Assembly (NCBI RefSeq): GCF_049800835.1
Contig: NZ_JBNAFU010000005.1
Span: 186,001-250,000, forward strand
Direction: 5' to 3'
DNA from: Dinoroseobacter sp049800835
GTDB taxonomy: Bacteria; Pseudomonadota; Alphaproteobacteria; Rhodobacterales; Rhodobacteraceae
DNA: 64,000 bases
This document shows, piece by piece, positions 43,405 through 52,822 of this stretch (its first letter is position 1; each line of letters starts with the position of its first letter). Under the pieces are notes generated by a model that saw only the letters and a list, made by a program, of their open reading frames with translations, did no database searches and was not told the DNA's origin. The position numbers and the translations under genes are program-made.

Positions 43405-43561
43405 CTGAAATCATTGACTTAGGTGGGTTCTAGCAAAGCGGCGTTGGCCGCCATCTTTCACCTGTCTTCCACCTTATCACCTAACGCAAAGCCGCAAGTC
43501 TTCAGCTCCTACACTCACCGGTGCGAGGCAATTAGTGCTTTGGGCATGTCAAGTTCTTTTC

Positions 43562-43602
43562 TTGGACAGAATACGCTTCAGAGCTTGCTCAATTCTGTCC
43601 AA
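43562..43602. repeat. 11-bp inverted repeat upstream of the AlpA/Rep genes
   Basis: TTGGACAGAAT at 43562-43572 is repeated in perfect reverse complement ATTCTGTCCAA at 43592-43602 with a 19-base spacer. Located between tRNA-Lys and the AlpA-like gene, it could be an operator or the stem-loop origin of the rolling-circle Rep. The rest of 43405-43672 shows no supported gene. Confidence 0.6.
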
Positions 43603-43672
43603 AGCTTCCTGTTCTCATCAACAGCGATCTGCGCATTATTAGGTGCCATGAATTAGAAGAAGGACCTACGTC

Positions 43673-43912
43673 ATGGCTGAACGACCTCTTTCAGAATTCT
43701 CCAGAAGATTTTCCGACCCGCCTGCATTGCCTTCAGGCAACGAGCTTCTCAGCAGGACACAGGTCGAAAAGGAATTCGGCCTGACCAGGTCATTTCTTCA
43801 GAAATGCGCGTGGCGGGGCGACGGTCCGGCGATGGTGCGTCTGGGGTATCGCACCGTTCGATACCGGCGCGCGGATATCGTTGCTTTTATCAATGAAATG
43901 CGGGAGCTGTGA
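43673..43912 (+). CDS. AlpA-like DNA-binding protein
   Basis: A 79-residue protein from ATG 43673, with an AGAAGGA ribosome site. It has the AlpA-like layout: LLSRTQVEKEFGLTRSFLQK as the helix-turn-helix, then MVRLGYRTVRYRRADIVAFI as the wing and terminal helix. These proteins often act as excisionases or element regulators. The next gene starts four bases after its stop. No integrase lies nearby. Confidence 0.75.
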   Translation: MAERPLSEFSRRFSDPPALPSGNELLSRTQVEKEFGLTRSFLQKCAWRGDGPAMVRLGYRTVRYRRADIVAFINEMREL

Positions 43913-43916
43913 GCAA

Positions 43917-44795
43917 ATGTCTGAACTTGAACAAGAAAACCGAGTTCCGACGGATTTGGAGACAGACTCCTATAAAGCTCCCGCAGATCCTTTGACGTAT
44001 GGCGCCTTTGCAGTCTCTTCGAGCAGTGAAGGTGATCCCCTAGCCAGCTTGGCCGTTGGCTCGCGAGCGCTCCCCAAGAAGCGAGTGAGCGAGACAACGG
44101 CCAAGGTGAGCGCAACGCTTCCCATCGGGGCACAGGCCTACTTTATCGAGGCCGCACATGCGGCAAACCGCTTAGGAACACCGATCACCCTGCTTCTGAC
44201 GGTGCGGTGGACAGGTGCGCAATACTTCGCTGACAAATTGCTGTCACGCCCGGTTCAAGAGCGGCCCAAGTTCGTGTTGGAGATCTTGCGGCGACACTTG
44301 CGCCAGAGGTTCGGGATTCAACTGGCTTACCTCTGGTGCCGTGAGATCTGTAGTGACGGTTTGGACCACTGGCATGTCGCATTGCATGCACCGGCGGCTG
44401 GACACGCAGCTTTGGCCGAGAAGTTTGGGGAGATCTTCGGCGAGAAGGCCGTGCGTGCGCCTGTGACGAAGGCAACAACAGGTGAAGTGACCCGCGGTGA
44501 GTACGGCACTTGGCATCTCTCAGCAAATTTCGATCCCGATGGTTCCGGTGAGCGGCTCGCGGCGTATTTGGGAAAGGGCGAGAGGAGTTGGGTGCACAAG
44601 AACGGCAAGTGGGTCGAGAATACAGCCAAGCCCTTTCGTGGCGAAGAGAAGCCTCAAGGGCAACTGGTAAGAGCCAAGTATGACGCGCCACAAGGCCAGG
44701 TATCGGGGACGACCGCGAGGTACACTCGGTTCGGCATCGCGAAACAGCTGAAAAGTGAGATAGGACCATTCAGAGGTCGGTGGGATCGCGTTTAA
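43917..44795 (+). CDS. rolling-circle replication initiator (HUH endonuclease)
   Basis: A 292-residue protein from ATG 43917. The HUH metal motif is HWH at residues 151-153 (LDHWHVALHAPA), and the catalytic Tyr motif YxxK is YLGK at residues 217-220 (ERLAAYLGKGERSW). These are motifs 2 and 3 of rolling-circle Rep proteins of plasmids and filamentous phage or satellite elements. The basic C-terminus may bind DNA. With AlpA and the tRNA-Lys neighbour it forms a minimal replicating or integrated element lacking a visible integrase. Confidence 0.75.
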   Translation: MSELEQENRVPTDLETDSYKAPADPLTYGAFAVSSSSEGDPLASLAVGSRALPKKRVSETTAKVSATLPIGAQAYFIEAAHAANRLGTPITLLLTVRWTGAQYFADKLLSRPVQERPKFVLEILRRHLRQRFGIQLAYLWCREICSDGLDHWHVALHAPAAGHAALAEKFGEIFGEKAVRAPVTKATTGEVTRGEYGTWHLSANFDPDGSGERLAAYLGKGERSWVHKNGKWVENTAKPFRGEEKPQGQLVRAKYDAPQGQVSGTTARYTRFGIAKQLKSEIGPFRGRWDRV

Positions 44796-45639
44796 CGCCC
44801 AGCGCGTGATACACAATCCTTGAGACCCAACTAAGAGTTTGAACTTCGATAGACTCTACAAGCTGGCAAACCAATCTCCGAACTTCAAAGGGTTGAGCAC
44901 GAAGACCTTGAGGATAGAGGCACCGAAATGGCGACGATCCGTGTGGCCCTTCATAGCCGATATCTCGACGAAAAAGCGCATGGTTTAGAGTGAACGGATT
45001 GGCTGGTTGTTGTGCGTTGAGGTCGTAGTCGCAAAACGACCAAAACTGTGAGCGAAAGAGAAATGCACGACGAAGCAATGGGACAAAACTGGTGAGAACG
45101 GTCACCTAAATGTCCCGAAAATCAAACCACAGCACACTCTAAGGGGTCATTCTTCGTCCGGACGGACACACCAGATTGTGGAGTCTCGCACCGCGAATGG
45201 ACTAGTTTTACCGGGCTGCAAGTGCGGAAGAATCGTACGATAGGCAAACCGTTCAGTGAGCTGACAACACGCAAACAGCGTCGCCCGAAAACCCCACCAC
45301 GCGGTTTAGGTTCTTTCTCTCGCTGAGACTTCGCTTCAATAAACCTCGGCGCTTCTCTAGCCGCTCACGTGCCCACCAACGCTTTCGTTTTGCGACGGGC
45401 GTCAGCCGGTAACGCTTAGTCGTTAGGTAGTTGTACATAAGGGCGGAGCGCGGACCTTCGCTGCAACCTCCAAACCATCAGGCTTGATTGCCTGAAGCGG
45501 ACGTTCGGATCGTTGGCCCAACCGACTTTGTCAGATGTCTCCTACGAGCGGAAAGCGGACGTGAGTAACGTGTAGCGCGACCCTCACGGGTACTAAGAAC
45601 TTAATAGCTTCACGAAGGTGTTGTTCACAGCATTCGACT
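44796..45639. other. long noncoding stretch after the Rep gene
   Basis: 844 bases with only weak, biased open frames, such as a 61-residue basic frame on the minus strand at 45253-45438. No tRNA-Lys 3'-end repeat was found by eye, so the element's right border is not defined. It may be degraded element DNA. Confidence 0.4.
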
Positions 45640-46602
45640 TCAGGTTTGACGATCAGGAACGGCAAACCTGACCGCTGTTTGGCCTCTCCAAAGGCGTTTT
45701 GACGGCATCACCAGCATCGTGTCTTTGGCCGGTGTTCGGATGGGGCGATCACCGTCGTGGCCAACAAGGGTTCCGGCGTCTGCGATGACTTCTCCTCCGG
45801 TGAAGGGTTTCTCGAACGTGAAGGTCTCGCTCTCGATCGTGACGGCCTGAACGACAGTGAAACACTGCTGGCCTGGCGTCTTGCCCAAAGGCTCAGCAAG
45901 TTCGCGAGAGATCGTTCCGGTCGCGGTGAGAAACCGCACCATGGCCTCAACAGCGAGCGTGCCTGAAGCGGCCGCCCAGTGCTGGCCGCACTCGATCAAC
46001 AGAGCGGTCTTTTCCGATCTCGCTTCGTCAAACGCGCCGTAGTCGCGCATGCGGCGGCCCGCGGCGTGCCCGGCATCGCCCACTACCAGCTCCGGGACGC
46101 CGATTTTTACAGAAAGCTCCTTGGCCTTGGCGTGCCGGCCCGACATCATCAAAGGCGGGGCGAGGTGTTGCATGCTGTGAATGTCCAGGAGGTAGTCGAT
46201 ATCCTCTAGGATCGGACGCACTTCCCGGGCGCGCCGCAACTCGATGCTGGTTCGATCACCGTCTAGAACCTCGTCGCCCCAGACCCGGTTCATATCTTCG
46301 TCAAGCCAACGCGTTTTGAATGGGTCCGCCGGATCGAAGGCGCGGTAGGCCTCCACATTCATGAAAGCAAGCGTCAACGTGCCAGCAATTGGCTTAATAC
46401 CTTTCTGAAACAGCCACTCGAGCGCGATCACGCCACAGGGTTCATTTCCATGGACGATGGCGCTGACCATGACATTCGGACCCGGCTGGCCGCTGTCAAA
46501 GCGCCAGACGAAAGGGATCCCCGTATTCCCGTCTGCATAAGGTTCGATATCCGGCGTCGGAAGTTCGACAGCATACTCATTCGGAATGTTGATCTCGCTC
46601 AT
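45640..46602 (-). CDS. succinylglutamate desuccinylase/aspartoacylase family protein (M14-like)
   Basis: A 320-residue protein with the zinc peptidase-like set: SAIVHGNEPCGVIAL (HxxE), DMNRVWGDE (substrate Arg), DIHSMQHLAPP (third zinc ligand His) and LLIECGQHWAA (catalytic Glu). The family removes acyl groups from acylated amino acids or related amides. It is divergent from the M81 peptidase gene, 47 bases apart, and belongs to the amide or peptide degradation locus. Substrate unknown. Confidence 0.85.
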   Translation of the reverse strand: MSEINIPNEYAVELPTPDIEPYADGNTGIPFVWRFDSGQPGPNVMVSAIVHGNEPCGVIALEWLFQKGIKPIAGTLTLAFMNVEAYRAFDPADPFKTRWLDEDMNRVWGDEVLDGDRTSIELRRAREVRPILEDIDYLLDIHSMQHLAPPLMMSGRHAKAKELSVKIGVPELVVGDAGHAAGRRMRDYGAFDEARSEKTALLIECGQHWAAASGTLAVEAMVRFLTATGTISRELAEPLGKTPGQQCFTVVQAVTIESETFTFEKPFTGGEVIADAGTLVGHDGDRPIRTPAKDTMLVMPSKRLWRGQTAVRFAVPDRQT

Positions 46603-46649
46603 CTGTTCCTGTTTCCTCCCTCAGAATGTCGTTGCGCAAAGGCCATGAA

Positions 46650-48191
46650 ATGACAAAACCCCGGGTCGCCCTTCTCGGCGCTATTCTTGAATCCAACCGT
46701 TTCGCCCCGCCTGCCGAGCTTGACGACTTCCAATCGCTGACGTTGCTCACTGGCGATGCGTTGATGAGTGAAGCTCGATCCGAGACGCCAAAACTCGCGA
46801 CCGAGTTTGCGGCGTTTGTACGCGCGATGGATGCCACCGGGGATTGGACGCCAGTGCCCTGTATGTTGGCGGCCAGCCATCCCGCCGGGCCAGTGCGGGA
46901 AGCCGTCATTGAAGAGGTGATTGGCACTTGCGAAGCGACCTTGCGCGCATGCGGGTCGCTCGATGCCGTCTACATCTGCAACCACGGTGCAATGGTTGCC
47001 GAGCACGACCATGACCCCGATGGTTTGCTGATGGCACGCGTGCGCGATGTCGTGGGTCCGGATGTGTTGATCGTGTCGACGCTCGATCTGCACGCAAACA
47101 TCTCTCAACGAATGGTCGATGCCTGCGATTTGATTGTAGGCTACCGCACTAACCCGCATGTCGATCAGATTGAACGCGGAGAGGAGGCCGCCTTTTCTAT
47201 CCGCCGTGCGCTGGCATCTGGCGAGCGCCCGAAGTTGGCGCATATCAAACTGCCCCTGGTACCGGCATCGGTGACGCTTTTGAGCGCCGAGCACCCCTAT
47301 GGGAGCTTGATCGACTTTGGCCAGAGGCGGCAGGCTGAGTATCGAAGCCAAATCCTGAATGTCTCTGTTTTCGGGAATTTTCTGTTTTCCGACACCCCTG
47401 ACAATGGGTTGAGCATCGTGGTTTCCGCGCGAGACGATCAAAAAGTTGCTGAAGCGCTCGCCTCCGAGCTGGCCACCAAAGCCTGGTCTTTGCGGGAGGA
47501 TTTTGTCCGGCAATTGACATCGCTCGAGGACGCTGTGGCCCTTGCGAAAGCAGGTGACCGACGTCCAGTCATCTTCTCCGATGCCGGCGACAACCCGGGT
47601 GGGGGTGGTAGCGGCCGGACGACCGAGCTTCTCTCCGCGCTGTATCGTGCGGGTGCTAAAGACTGTCTTTACGGATCCTTTTGCGACCCGGAGCTTGCTC
47701 GGGATGCCCATGCGACCGGAGTTGGCGGGCGCTTTGTCGCGCACTTTAACCGCACCCGAAACGCGAGTGCGCCTTGGGCACAGTGGGACGTCCCTTTTGA
47801 AGCGGAAGCCGAAGTTGTTTCGCTTCATAATGGTGAGGTGGTGGGCGAAGAGGGCATGACCGCTGGGCGCAGGTTGATTTTGGGTCCATCTGCGGCACTG
47901 CGCATCGGCGGGATCACGGTGGTGGTAATCACCGATCGTACACAAACAGCCGATCCCGTCTTCTTCAATGCATTCGGGCTCGACATAGCTGCGGCGCGCA
48001 CCGTCGTGGTCAAATCCAGAGGCCATTTCCGGGCCGGGTTTTCGCCGTGGTTTTCCTCGGAACAAGTCTTTGAGGTCGATACTGGCGGCCTGACCAGCCC
48101 CGTTCACGATCGGTGGCCATTTCAGCATCTGCCTAGGCCCAACTATCCGATGGATGAAAACACTGTCTGGTCCCGAGCTGATCTGCACTAG
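46650..48191 (+). CDS. M81-family metallopeptidase (MlrC-like)
   Basis: A 513-residue protein from ATG 46650 (AAAGG about seven bases upstream). Family stretches: VALLGAILESNRFAPPAELD, DAVYICNHGAMVAEHDHDPD, STLDLHANISQRMVDACDLI, GYRTNPHVDQ and DAGDNPGGGG. MlrC acts on linear peptides in microcystin degradation, but most homologues have unknown substrates. It converges with the LysR regulator, whose stop overlaps its own by 4 bases, and precedes a peptide importer locus. Confidence 0.85.
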   Translation: MTKPRVALLGAILESNRFAPPAELDDFQSLTLLTGDALMSEARSETPKLATEFAAFVRAMDATGDWTPVPCMLAASHPAGPVREAVIEEVIGTCEATLRACGSLDAVYICNHGAMVAEHDHDPDGLLMARVRDVVGPDVLIVSTLDLHANISQRMVDACDLIVGYRTNPHVDQIERGEEAAFSIRRALASGERPKLAHIKLPLVPASVTLLSAEHPYGSLIDFGQRRQAEYRSQILNVSVFGNFLFSDTPDNGLSIVVSARDDQKVAEALASELATKAWSLREDFVRQLTSLEDAVALAKAGDRRPVIFSDAGDNPGGGGSGRTTELLSALYRAGAKDCLYGSFCDPELARDAHATGVGGRFVAHFNRTRNASAPWAQWDVPFEAEAEVVSLHNGEVVGEEGMTAGRRLILGPSAALRIGGITVVVITDRTQTADPVFFNAFGLDIAAARTVVVKSRGHFRAGFSPWFSSEQVFEVDTGGLTSPVHDRWPFQHLPRPNYPMDENTVWSRADLH

Positions 48192-49099
48192 GCAGGCTCC
48201 GAGTACTGATCTTTAGGCGTTGTCACTTTGACAAAGCTCATGAACTGACGCGCGAGCTGCGAAGGCGGCAATCCGGAAGGGAGAACGAAGCTCGTCTTGT
48301 ACGCGATCGGTGCGTCGAAGGGGCGAACTTCGATCCCCTCCATTCCCGAGGTTAGGAGCGGGAACGGGTTGACGATTGCTACGCCCAGCCCCTCCCGGAC
48401 GAGTTCGAGCGCCGCCATATTCGTTGCCGTTTCGGCCACCTGTCGGGGGTGGATACCAGCGCGCGCGAAAATCTGTTCCATCGTCGCGCGTGTACCCAAT
48501 CTTCTTAGGAATTCGATTAGGTTCACACCTTCGAGGTCTTCCGGAGCAACGGCCTTTTTCTCCGCGAGAGGATGTCCGATTGGCATCGCGCACACGGCTT
48601 GACTTGTTCGCCAGGGAACAAGATGCACTCCGGACCTTTGGATCATGCCGCTTGTCAGTCCCAAGTCATACCGCAGGTCCAGAATGCCAGAGACCAAGAC
48701 GTCCGTGGCTTGAATATCAAGTTGCAGACGCCGCCCTGGGTTGGTTTTTAGAAAGCTGGCGACGCGTTTGATGACGAAATGATGCGCCAGGGTCGGGGGA
48801 ACAATAAGGCGCAATGGTTCATCTTCCGGAGCTGCCCATTCTGCACCCTCGATCTGCGCAAGAGTTTCGAAAATCGGGTCGAGTTTCGCGTTCAGACGGA
48901 GCGCCTCGTGCGTGGGTTCTATGCGCCCCGACTTCCGGACAAAGAGAGAACGCCCGACCCGAGCTTCAAGCTGAGACAGCGAGCGACTGACTGCAGATTG
49001 CGACACGCCCAGTCTGCGTGCCGCCCCGATGGTCGTACCTGTCGTGACCAGCGCGCGTAGCGATTCAAACTCGCGCAGGCGGTGTCGATGCTCAGTCAT
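48188..49099 (-). CDS. LysR-family transcriptional regulator
   Basis: A 303-residue protein with a LysR helix-turn-helix (LRALVTTGTTIGAARRLGVS, QSAVSRSLSQLEARVGRSLF) and an effector-binding domain (from about residue 88). It is divergent from the peptide ABC operon, a typical arrangement for a local activator, and a likely binding site lies between the genes at 49158. The inducer is unknown. Confidence 0.9.
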   Translation of the reverse strand: MTEHRHRLREFESLRALVTTGTTIGAARRLGVSQSAVSRSLSQLEARVGRSLFVRKSGRIEPTHEALRLNAKLDPIFETLAQIEGAEWAAPEDEPLRLIVPPTLAHHFVIKRVASFLKTNPGRRLQLDIQATDVLVSGILDLRYDLGLTSGMIQRSGVHLVPWRTSQAVCAMPIGHPLAEKKAVAPEDLEGVNLIEFLRRLGTRATMEQIFARAGIHPRQVAETATNMAALELVREGLGVAIVNPFPLLTSGMEGIEVRPFDAPIAYKTSFVLPSGLPPSQLARQFMSFVKVTTPKDQYSEPA

Positions 49100-49157
49100 T
49101 TCATTTCCATTCTTATGGACCCGTCACCCAATCTCCATCCGTCGGATCGGATTGGTG

Positions 49158-49173
49158 TATGCAAAAACGCATA
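49158..49173. promoter_or_regulatory. LysR-type operator candidate
   Basis: TATGC-AAAAAC-GCATA is a 5-bp inverted repeat with a six-base spacer, in the divergent region between the LysR gene and the solute-binding gene. It is centred about 66 bases upstream of the LysR start. The spacing is not the classic T-N11-A, so the assignment is tentative. Confidence 0.45.
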
Positions 49174-49279
49174 GAATTGAGTATTGGCAATGATTTTTGT
49201 GGTAGCTAGCATTTCGCTGTGGCGCAACTCCGGGCAAAGATTCGGTTCTAACAAGCGCCAAATGAACAGGGAGTCTTTT

Positions 49280-50863
49280 ATGAAGAAACTCACAGCTGCG
49301 ACGGCTGTCGCCGCCGGCATTCTGGCTATTGGGGCAGGAGCCGCCACCGCGGAGAAGTTGACCATCGGTTTGGCGTCAGAGCCCACAGCGATGGACCCGC
49401 ATTTCCACAACCTCGGCCCGAACAATGCCATGACGCTGCACATTTTTGATCGACTGGTCGATCAGGATGAGAAACAGCGTCTCATTCCCGGCCTTGCCGT
49501 GTCTTGGCAACCCATCGATGACCTGACATGGGAATTCAAACTACGCGAAGGCGTTAAGTTCCATGACGGATCCGACTTCAACGCCGATGACGTGGTTTGC
49601 ACCATTGAGCGGGCACCGAACGTCCCGAACTCTCCTTCGAGCTTCGGAACGTATCTGAAGGGCAAGTCAGTAGAAAAAGTCGATGACTATACCGTCCATT
49701 TCAAGACGGCTGAGCCTTATCCCCTGATGGCGAACGATATCTCGACCATTCGGATTATCTCGGACGAAACCGGATGTGGAGCCGCGACCGAAGACTTCAA
49801 TTCTGGCGTGGCCGCGGTGGGAACCGGCCCCTTCAAGTTTGTAAGCTACACACCTGGCGAGTCGATTGTAGTGGAGCGTAACGACGACTACTGGGGCGAG
49901 GCGCCGGAGTGGTCGGAAGTTGAATTCCGTCCGATTTCATCCGGTCCTAGCCGGGTCGCTGCATTGCTGGCCGGCGATGTCGATATGATTGCCTCAGTTC
50001 CGACTACCGACATTGCAACTCTGGAAGCAAATGATGATCTGCAGTTAAGCCAGGGCGTCTCAAACCGGGTGATCTATCTCCACATGGACCAGTTCCGTGA
50101 AGACTCCCCATTCGTGAAAGCGAATGGCGGTGGGGACATCAAGAACCCGCTTATGGACGTGCGCGTCCGGAAGGCAATCAGCATGGCCATTAACCGCGAT
50201 GCTATTGTCGAGCGGGTGATGGAAGGCGTGGCTCTGCCTGCCGGCCAGTTGTTGCCCGAAGGCTTCTTTGGTGTGTCCGACAATCTTGAGGTTGTGGCTT
50301 ATGATCCCGAAGGTGCGAAGGCACTGCTTGCAGAAGCTGGGTTCGCCGACGGGTTTGAGATGACGATCCACGGTCCGAACGATCGCTACATCAACGATGC
50401 AAAGATCGCCGAAGCCGTTGCACAGATGCTGACCCGCATTGGCATCAAGACCGCAGTCGAGACCATGCCGCGTTCCGTTTACTTCGGCCGCGCGTCCCGT
50501 GGTGCAGAGGGTGACCTGCCTGAGTTTAGCTTCATCCTCGTCGGCTGGGGCGCAGGGTCTGGTGAGGCCTCTTCGCCGCTGAAGTCGCTGATCCATACGT
50601 TCAACCCGGATAAGGGCTTTGGCTCGTCCAACCGCGGACGGCATTCGGATGCGGAAACGGATGCCTTGATCGAGGAAGCACTTCGGACAGTCGATGACGC
50701 CAAGCGTCAGGACCTTCTGGCCGCTGCAACTGAGCGCGCCATCAACAATGTCGCGATCATTCCGACGCACTTCCAGGTCAATACCTGGGCCGCAAAAGCG
50801 GGACTCAAGTACATCGCACGCACGGACGAGTACACGCTCGCCATGGGCGTGGTGAAAGAGTAA
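49280..50863 (+). CDS. peptide ABC transporter substrate-binding protein (DppA type)
   Basis: A 527-residue periplasmic protein from ATG 49280, after AGGGAG. The signal peptide is MKKLTAATAVAAGILAIGAG (then AATAEK). Family-5 solute-binding marks: GLASEPTAMDPHFHNLGP, WEFKLREGVKFHDGSDFNAD, and FRPISSGPSRVAALLAGDVD. It binds di- or oligopeptides, or a related amide, for the DppBCDF-like complex encoded next. It is the first gene of a six- or seven-gene operon. Confidence 0.93.
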   Translation: MKKLTAATAVAAGILAIGAGAATAEKLTIGLASEPTAMDPHFHNLGPNNAMTLHIFDRLVDQDEKQRLIPGLAVSWQPIDDLTWEFKLREGVKFHDGSDFNADDVVCTIERAPNVPNSPSSFGTYLKGKSVEKVDDYTVHFKTAEPYPLMANDISTIRIISDETGCGAATEDFNSGVAAVGTGPFKFVSYTPGESIVVERNDDYWGEAPEWSEVEFRPISSGPSRVAALLAGDVDMIASVPTTDIATLEANDDLQLSQGVSNRVIYLHMDQFREDSPFVKANGGGDIKNPLMDVRVRKAISMAINRDAIVERVMEGVALPAGQLLPEGFFGVSDNLEVVAYDPEGAKALLAEAGFADGFEMTIHGPNDRYINDAKIAEAVAQMLTRIGIKTAVETMPRSVYFGRASRGAEGDLPEFSFILVGWGAGSGEASSPLKSLIHTFNPDKGFGSSNRGRHSDAETDALIEEALRTVDDAKRQDLLAAATERAINNVAIIPTHFQVNTWAAKAGLKYIARTDEYTLAMGVVKE

Positions 50864-50927
50864 CCGCACCCGTCCGGGTCGCGCGTTCGCGCGGCCCGGC
50901 TACCCACCCCTTCGAGGGCTACATCCC

Positions 50928-51905
50928 ATGACTGTTTTTGTGATCCGCCGCTTGATGCAGGCGCTGCTGGTCGTATTCCTGATGTCGGTGATCGTTTTCT
51001 TCGGCGTCAACATTGTCGGCGACCCTGTGTACATGCTGGTCAGCCCCGATGCCGATCAGGCCGATATCGCGGCAACCATCGAGCGCCTCGGATTGGACCG
51101 CCCGATCCATGAACAATACTGGCTGTTCCTGAAAGGCGCGGCGCAAGGCGATCTGGGCAACAGCTTCATCTTTGGCGAGCCAGCCCTGCAGCTGATCTTG
51201 CATCACATGCCTGCCACGATGGAACTTGCATTCACCGCGCTGATGCTGGCGATTGTCATTGGCATCCCGCTTGGCCTCTATGCCGGGCTTTATCCCGACA
51301 ACCCGATCTCAAAGGGGATCATGGCCGGGTCCATACTGGGGTTCTCATTGCCCACGTTTTGGGTCGGCCTGATGCTGATCATGCTGTTCGCGGTGGAACT
51401 AGGATGGGTTCCCGCAACAGGGCGCGGCGATCTTGGGACATTTCTTGGGATCGAAAGCAGCCTGTTCACCCGCGACGGGCTGAGCCACATCTTCCTGCCC
51501 GCGCTGAACCTTGCGCTTCTGAAGATTTCCCTCGCCATTCGATTGACCCGCGCAGGGGTGCGGGAGGCGATGGGCCAGGACTACGTGAAGTACGCTCGCG
51601 CAAAGGGTCTCTCGACCCGTCGCATCATTTTCGTCCACGTAATGAAGAACATCATGATCCCAGTCGTCACGGTAATGGGGCTGGAGTTCGGCAGTCTCAT
51701 CGGCTTCTCGGTCGTGACCGAGACGATCTTTGCATGGCCCGGTATGGGCAAGCTGCTGATTGACGCGATCCTGCAGCTCGATCGACCTGTTGTCGTCGCG
51801 TACCTGATGATCATCGTTCTGTTCTTCGTTCTGATCAATCTGATCGTGGATATTCTCTACTCTCTCCTCGATCCGAGGGTCCGGCTGCAGGATCAAGGCA
51901 CATGA
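50928..51905 (+). CDS. ABC transporter permease (DppB type)
   Basis: A 325-residue membrane protein with six hydrophobic segments; the first (about residues 9-29) is typical of DppB, followed by a large extracytoplasmic loop. The EAA-type cytoplasmic loop is KYARAKGLSTRRIIFVHVMK, ending in GLEFGSLIGFSVVTETIFAW. It forms one half of the peptide channel. It overlaps the next permease gene by four bases. Confidence 0.93.
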   Translation: MTVFVIRRLMQALLVVFLMSVIVFFGVNIVGDPVYMLVSPDADQADIAATIERLGLDRPIHEQYWLFLKGAAQGDLGNSFIFGEPALQLILHHMPATMELAFTALMLAIVIGIPLGLYAGLYPDNPISKGIMAGSILGFSLPTFWVGLMLIMLFAVELGWVPATGRGDLGTFLGIESSLFTRDGLSHIFLPALNLALLKISLAIRLTRAGVREAMGQDYVKYARAKGLSTRRIIFVHVMKNIMIPVVTVMGLEFGSLIGFSVVTETIFAWPGMGKLLIDAILQLDRPVVVAYLMIIVLFFVLINLIVDILYSLLDPRVRLQDQGT

Positions 51906-52822
51906 CAGACATATCCGCATCCGAAACCACCGCCACCGCGCCAGTGAAGGTTGAAACACCGTTTCAACGCTTCCGAGCAGAGTTCTTTGAAAGCAAAATC
52001 GCGACAGTCGCGCTTGGTCTGTTTGGTGTAATCGTCGCTCTGGCGCTGCTTGCTCCGTGGATCACGCCGCAGAACCCCTACGATTTGGCGCAGGTCGACG
52101 TGCTCGATGGCCGACTGCCGCCCGGGTCCGAGGCCTTTGCCGGCTACACCATGTGGCTCGGGTCTGATGGGGCTGGGCGGGACCTCTATTCCGCCATCCT
52201 TTACGGACTGCGCATTTCGCTCTCGGTGGGCCTGGCCTCCGGGGTGATCGCTTTGCTGATCGGCATGGCGATCGGCCTGTTCGCCGCCTATGTGGGCGGT
52301 CGGACCGAAGCGGTAATCATGCGCGTCGTCGACCTCCAGCTATCCTTCCCCGCGTCGCTCGTCGCGCTGATGCTGGTGGCGGCCCTTGGGAAAGGCGTGG
52401 ACAAGATCATTCTCGCGCTCGTCGTCGCACAGTGGGCATATTATGCGCGAACCGTGCGTGCGACGGCGCTGGTCGAACGCAACAAGGAATATGTTGAAGC
52501 CGCGCAGTGCCTTGGCATCTCGCGTTTGCGGATCGTTTTCCGCCATATCCTGCCGAACTGCATGGCACCCTTGATCGTCGTGGGAACGGTTCAGACCGCG
52601 AGTGCGATCTCGCTCGAAGCGACGCTGTCCTTTCTGGGCGTTGGGCTGCCGCAAACAGAGCCGTCGCTTGGCGTTCTTATCGCGAACGGCTTCGAATACA
52701 TGCTTTCGGGGCGATATTGGATATCGGTGTTCCCCGGCCTTGCGCTGCTGTTCACCGTGGTCTCGATCAACCTTGTCGGTGACCATCTCCGAGACGTGCT
52801 GAACCCGAGGATGAAGAAATGA
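51902..52822 (+). CDS. ABC transporter permease (DppC type)
   Basis: A 306-residue protein with an N-terminal DppC-like segment (FQRFRAEFFESKIATVALGL), six predicted helices and the EAA loop EAAQCLGISRLRIVFRHILP. It pairs with the DppB-like permease as the second half of the channel. It overlaps the preceding and following genes by four bases each, so the operon is tightly coupled. Confidence 0.93.
   Translation: MTDISASETTATAPVKVETPFQRFRAEFFESKIATVALGLFGVIVALALLAPWITPQNPYDLAQVDVLDGRLPPGSEAFAGYTMWLGSDGAGRDLYSAILYGLRISLSVGLASGVIALLIGMAIGLFAAYVGGRTEAVIMRVVDLQLSFPASLVALMLVAALGKGVDKIILALVVAQWAYYARTVRATALVERNKEYVEAAQCLGISRLRIVFRHILPNCMAPLIVVGTVQTASAISLEATLSFLGVGLPQTEPSLGVLIANGFEYMLSGRYWISVFPGLALLFTVVSINLVGDHLRDVLNPRMKK

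Noticed and set aside
43423..43656. 77-residue frame between tRNA-Lys and the AlpA-like gene
   Set aside because: Ser-rich without domain character, no ribosome site, and it spans the inverted repeat that is better explained as a regulatory or origin element.
44770..45105. 111-residue minus-strand frame after the Rep gene
   Set aside because: Overlaps the Rep gene end, has no recognisable domain and no ribosome site; the composition looks like noncoding DNA.
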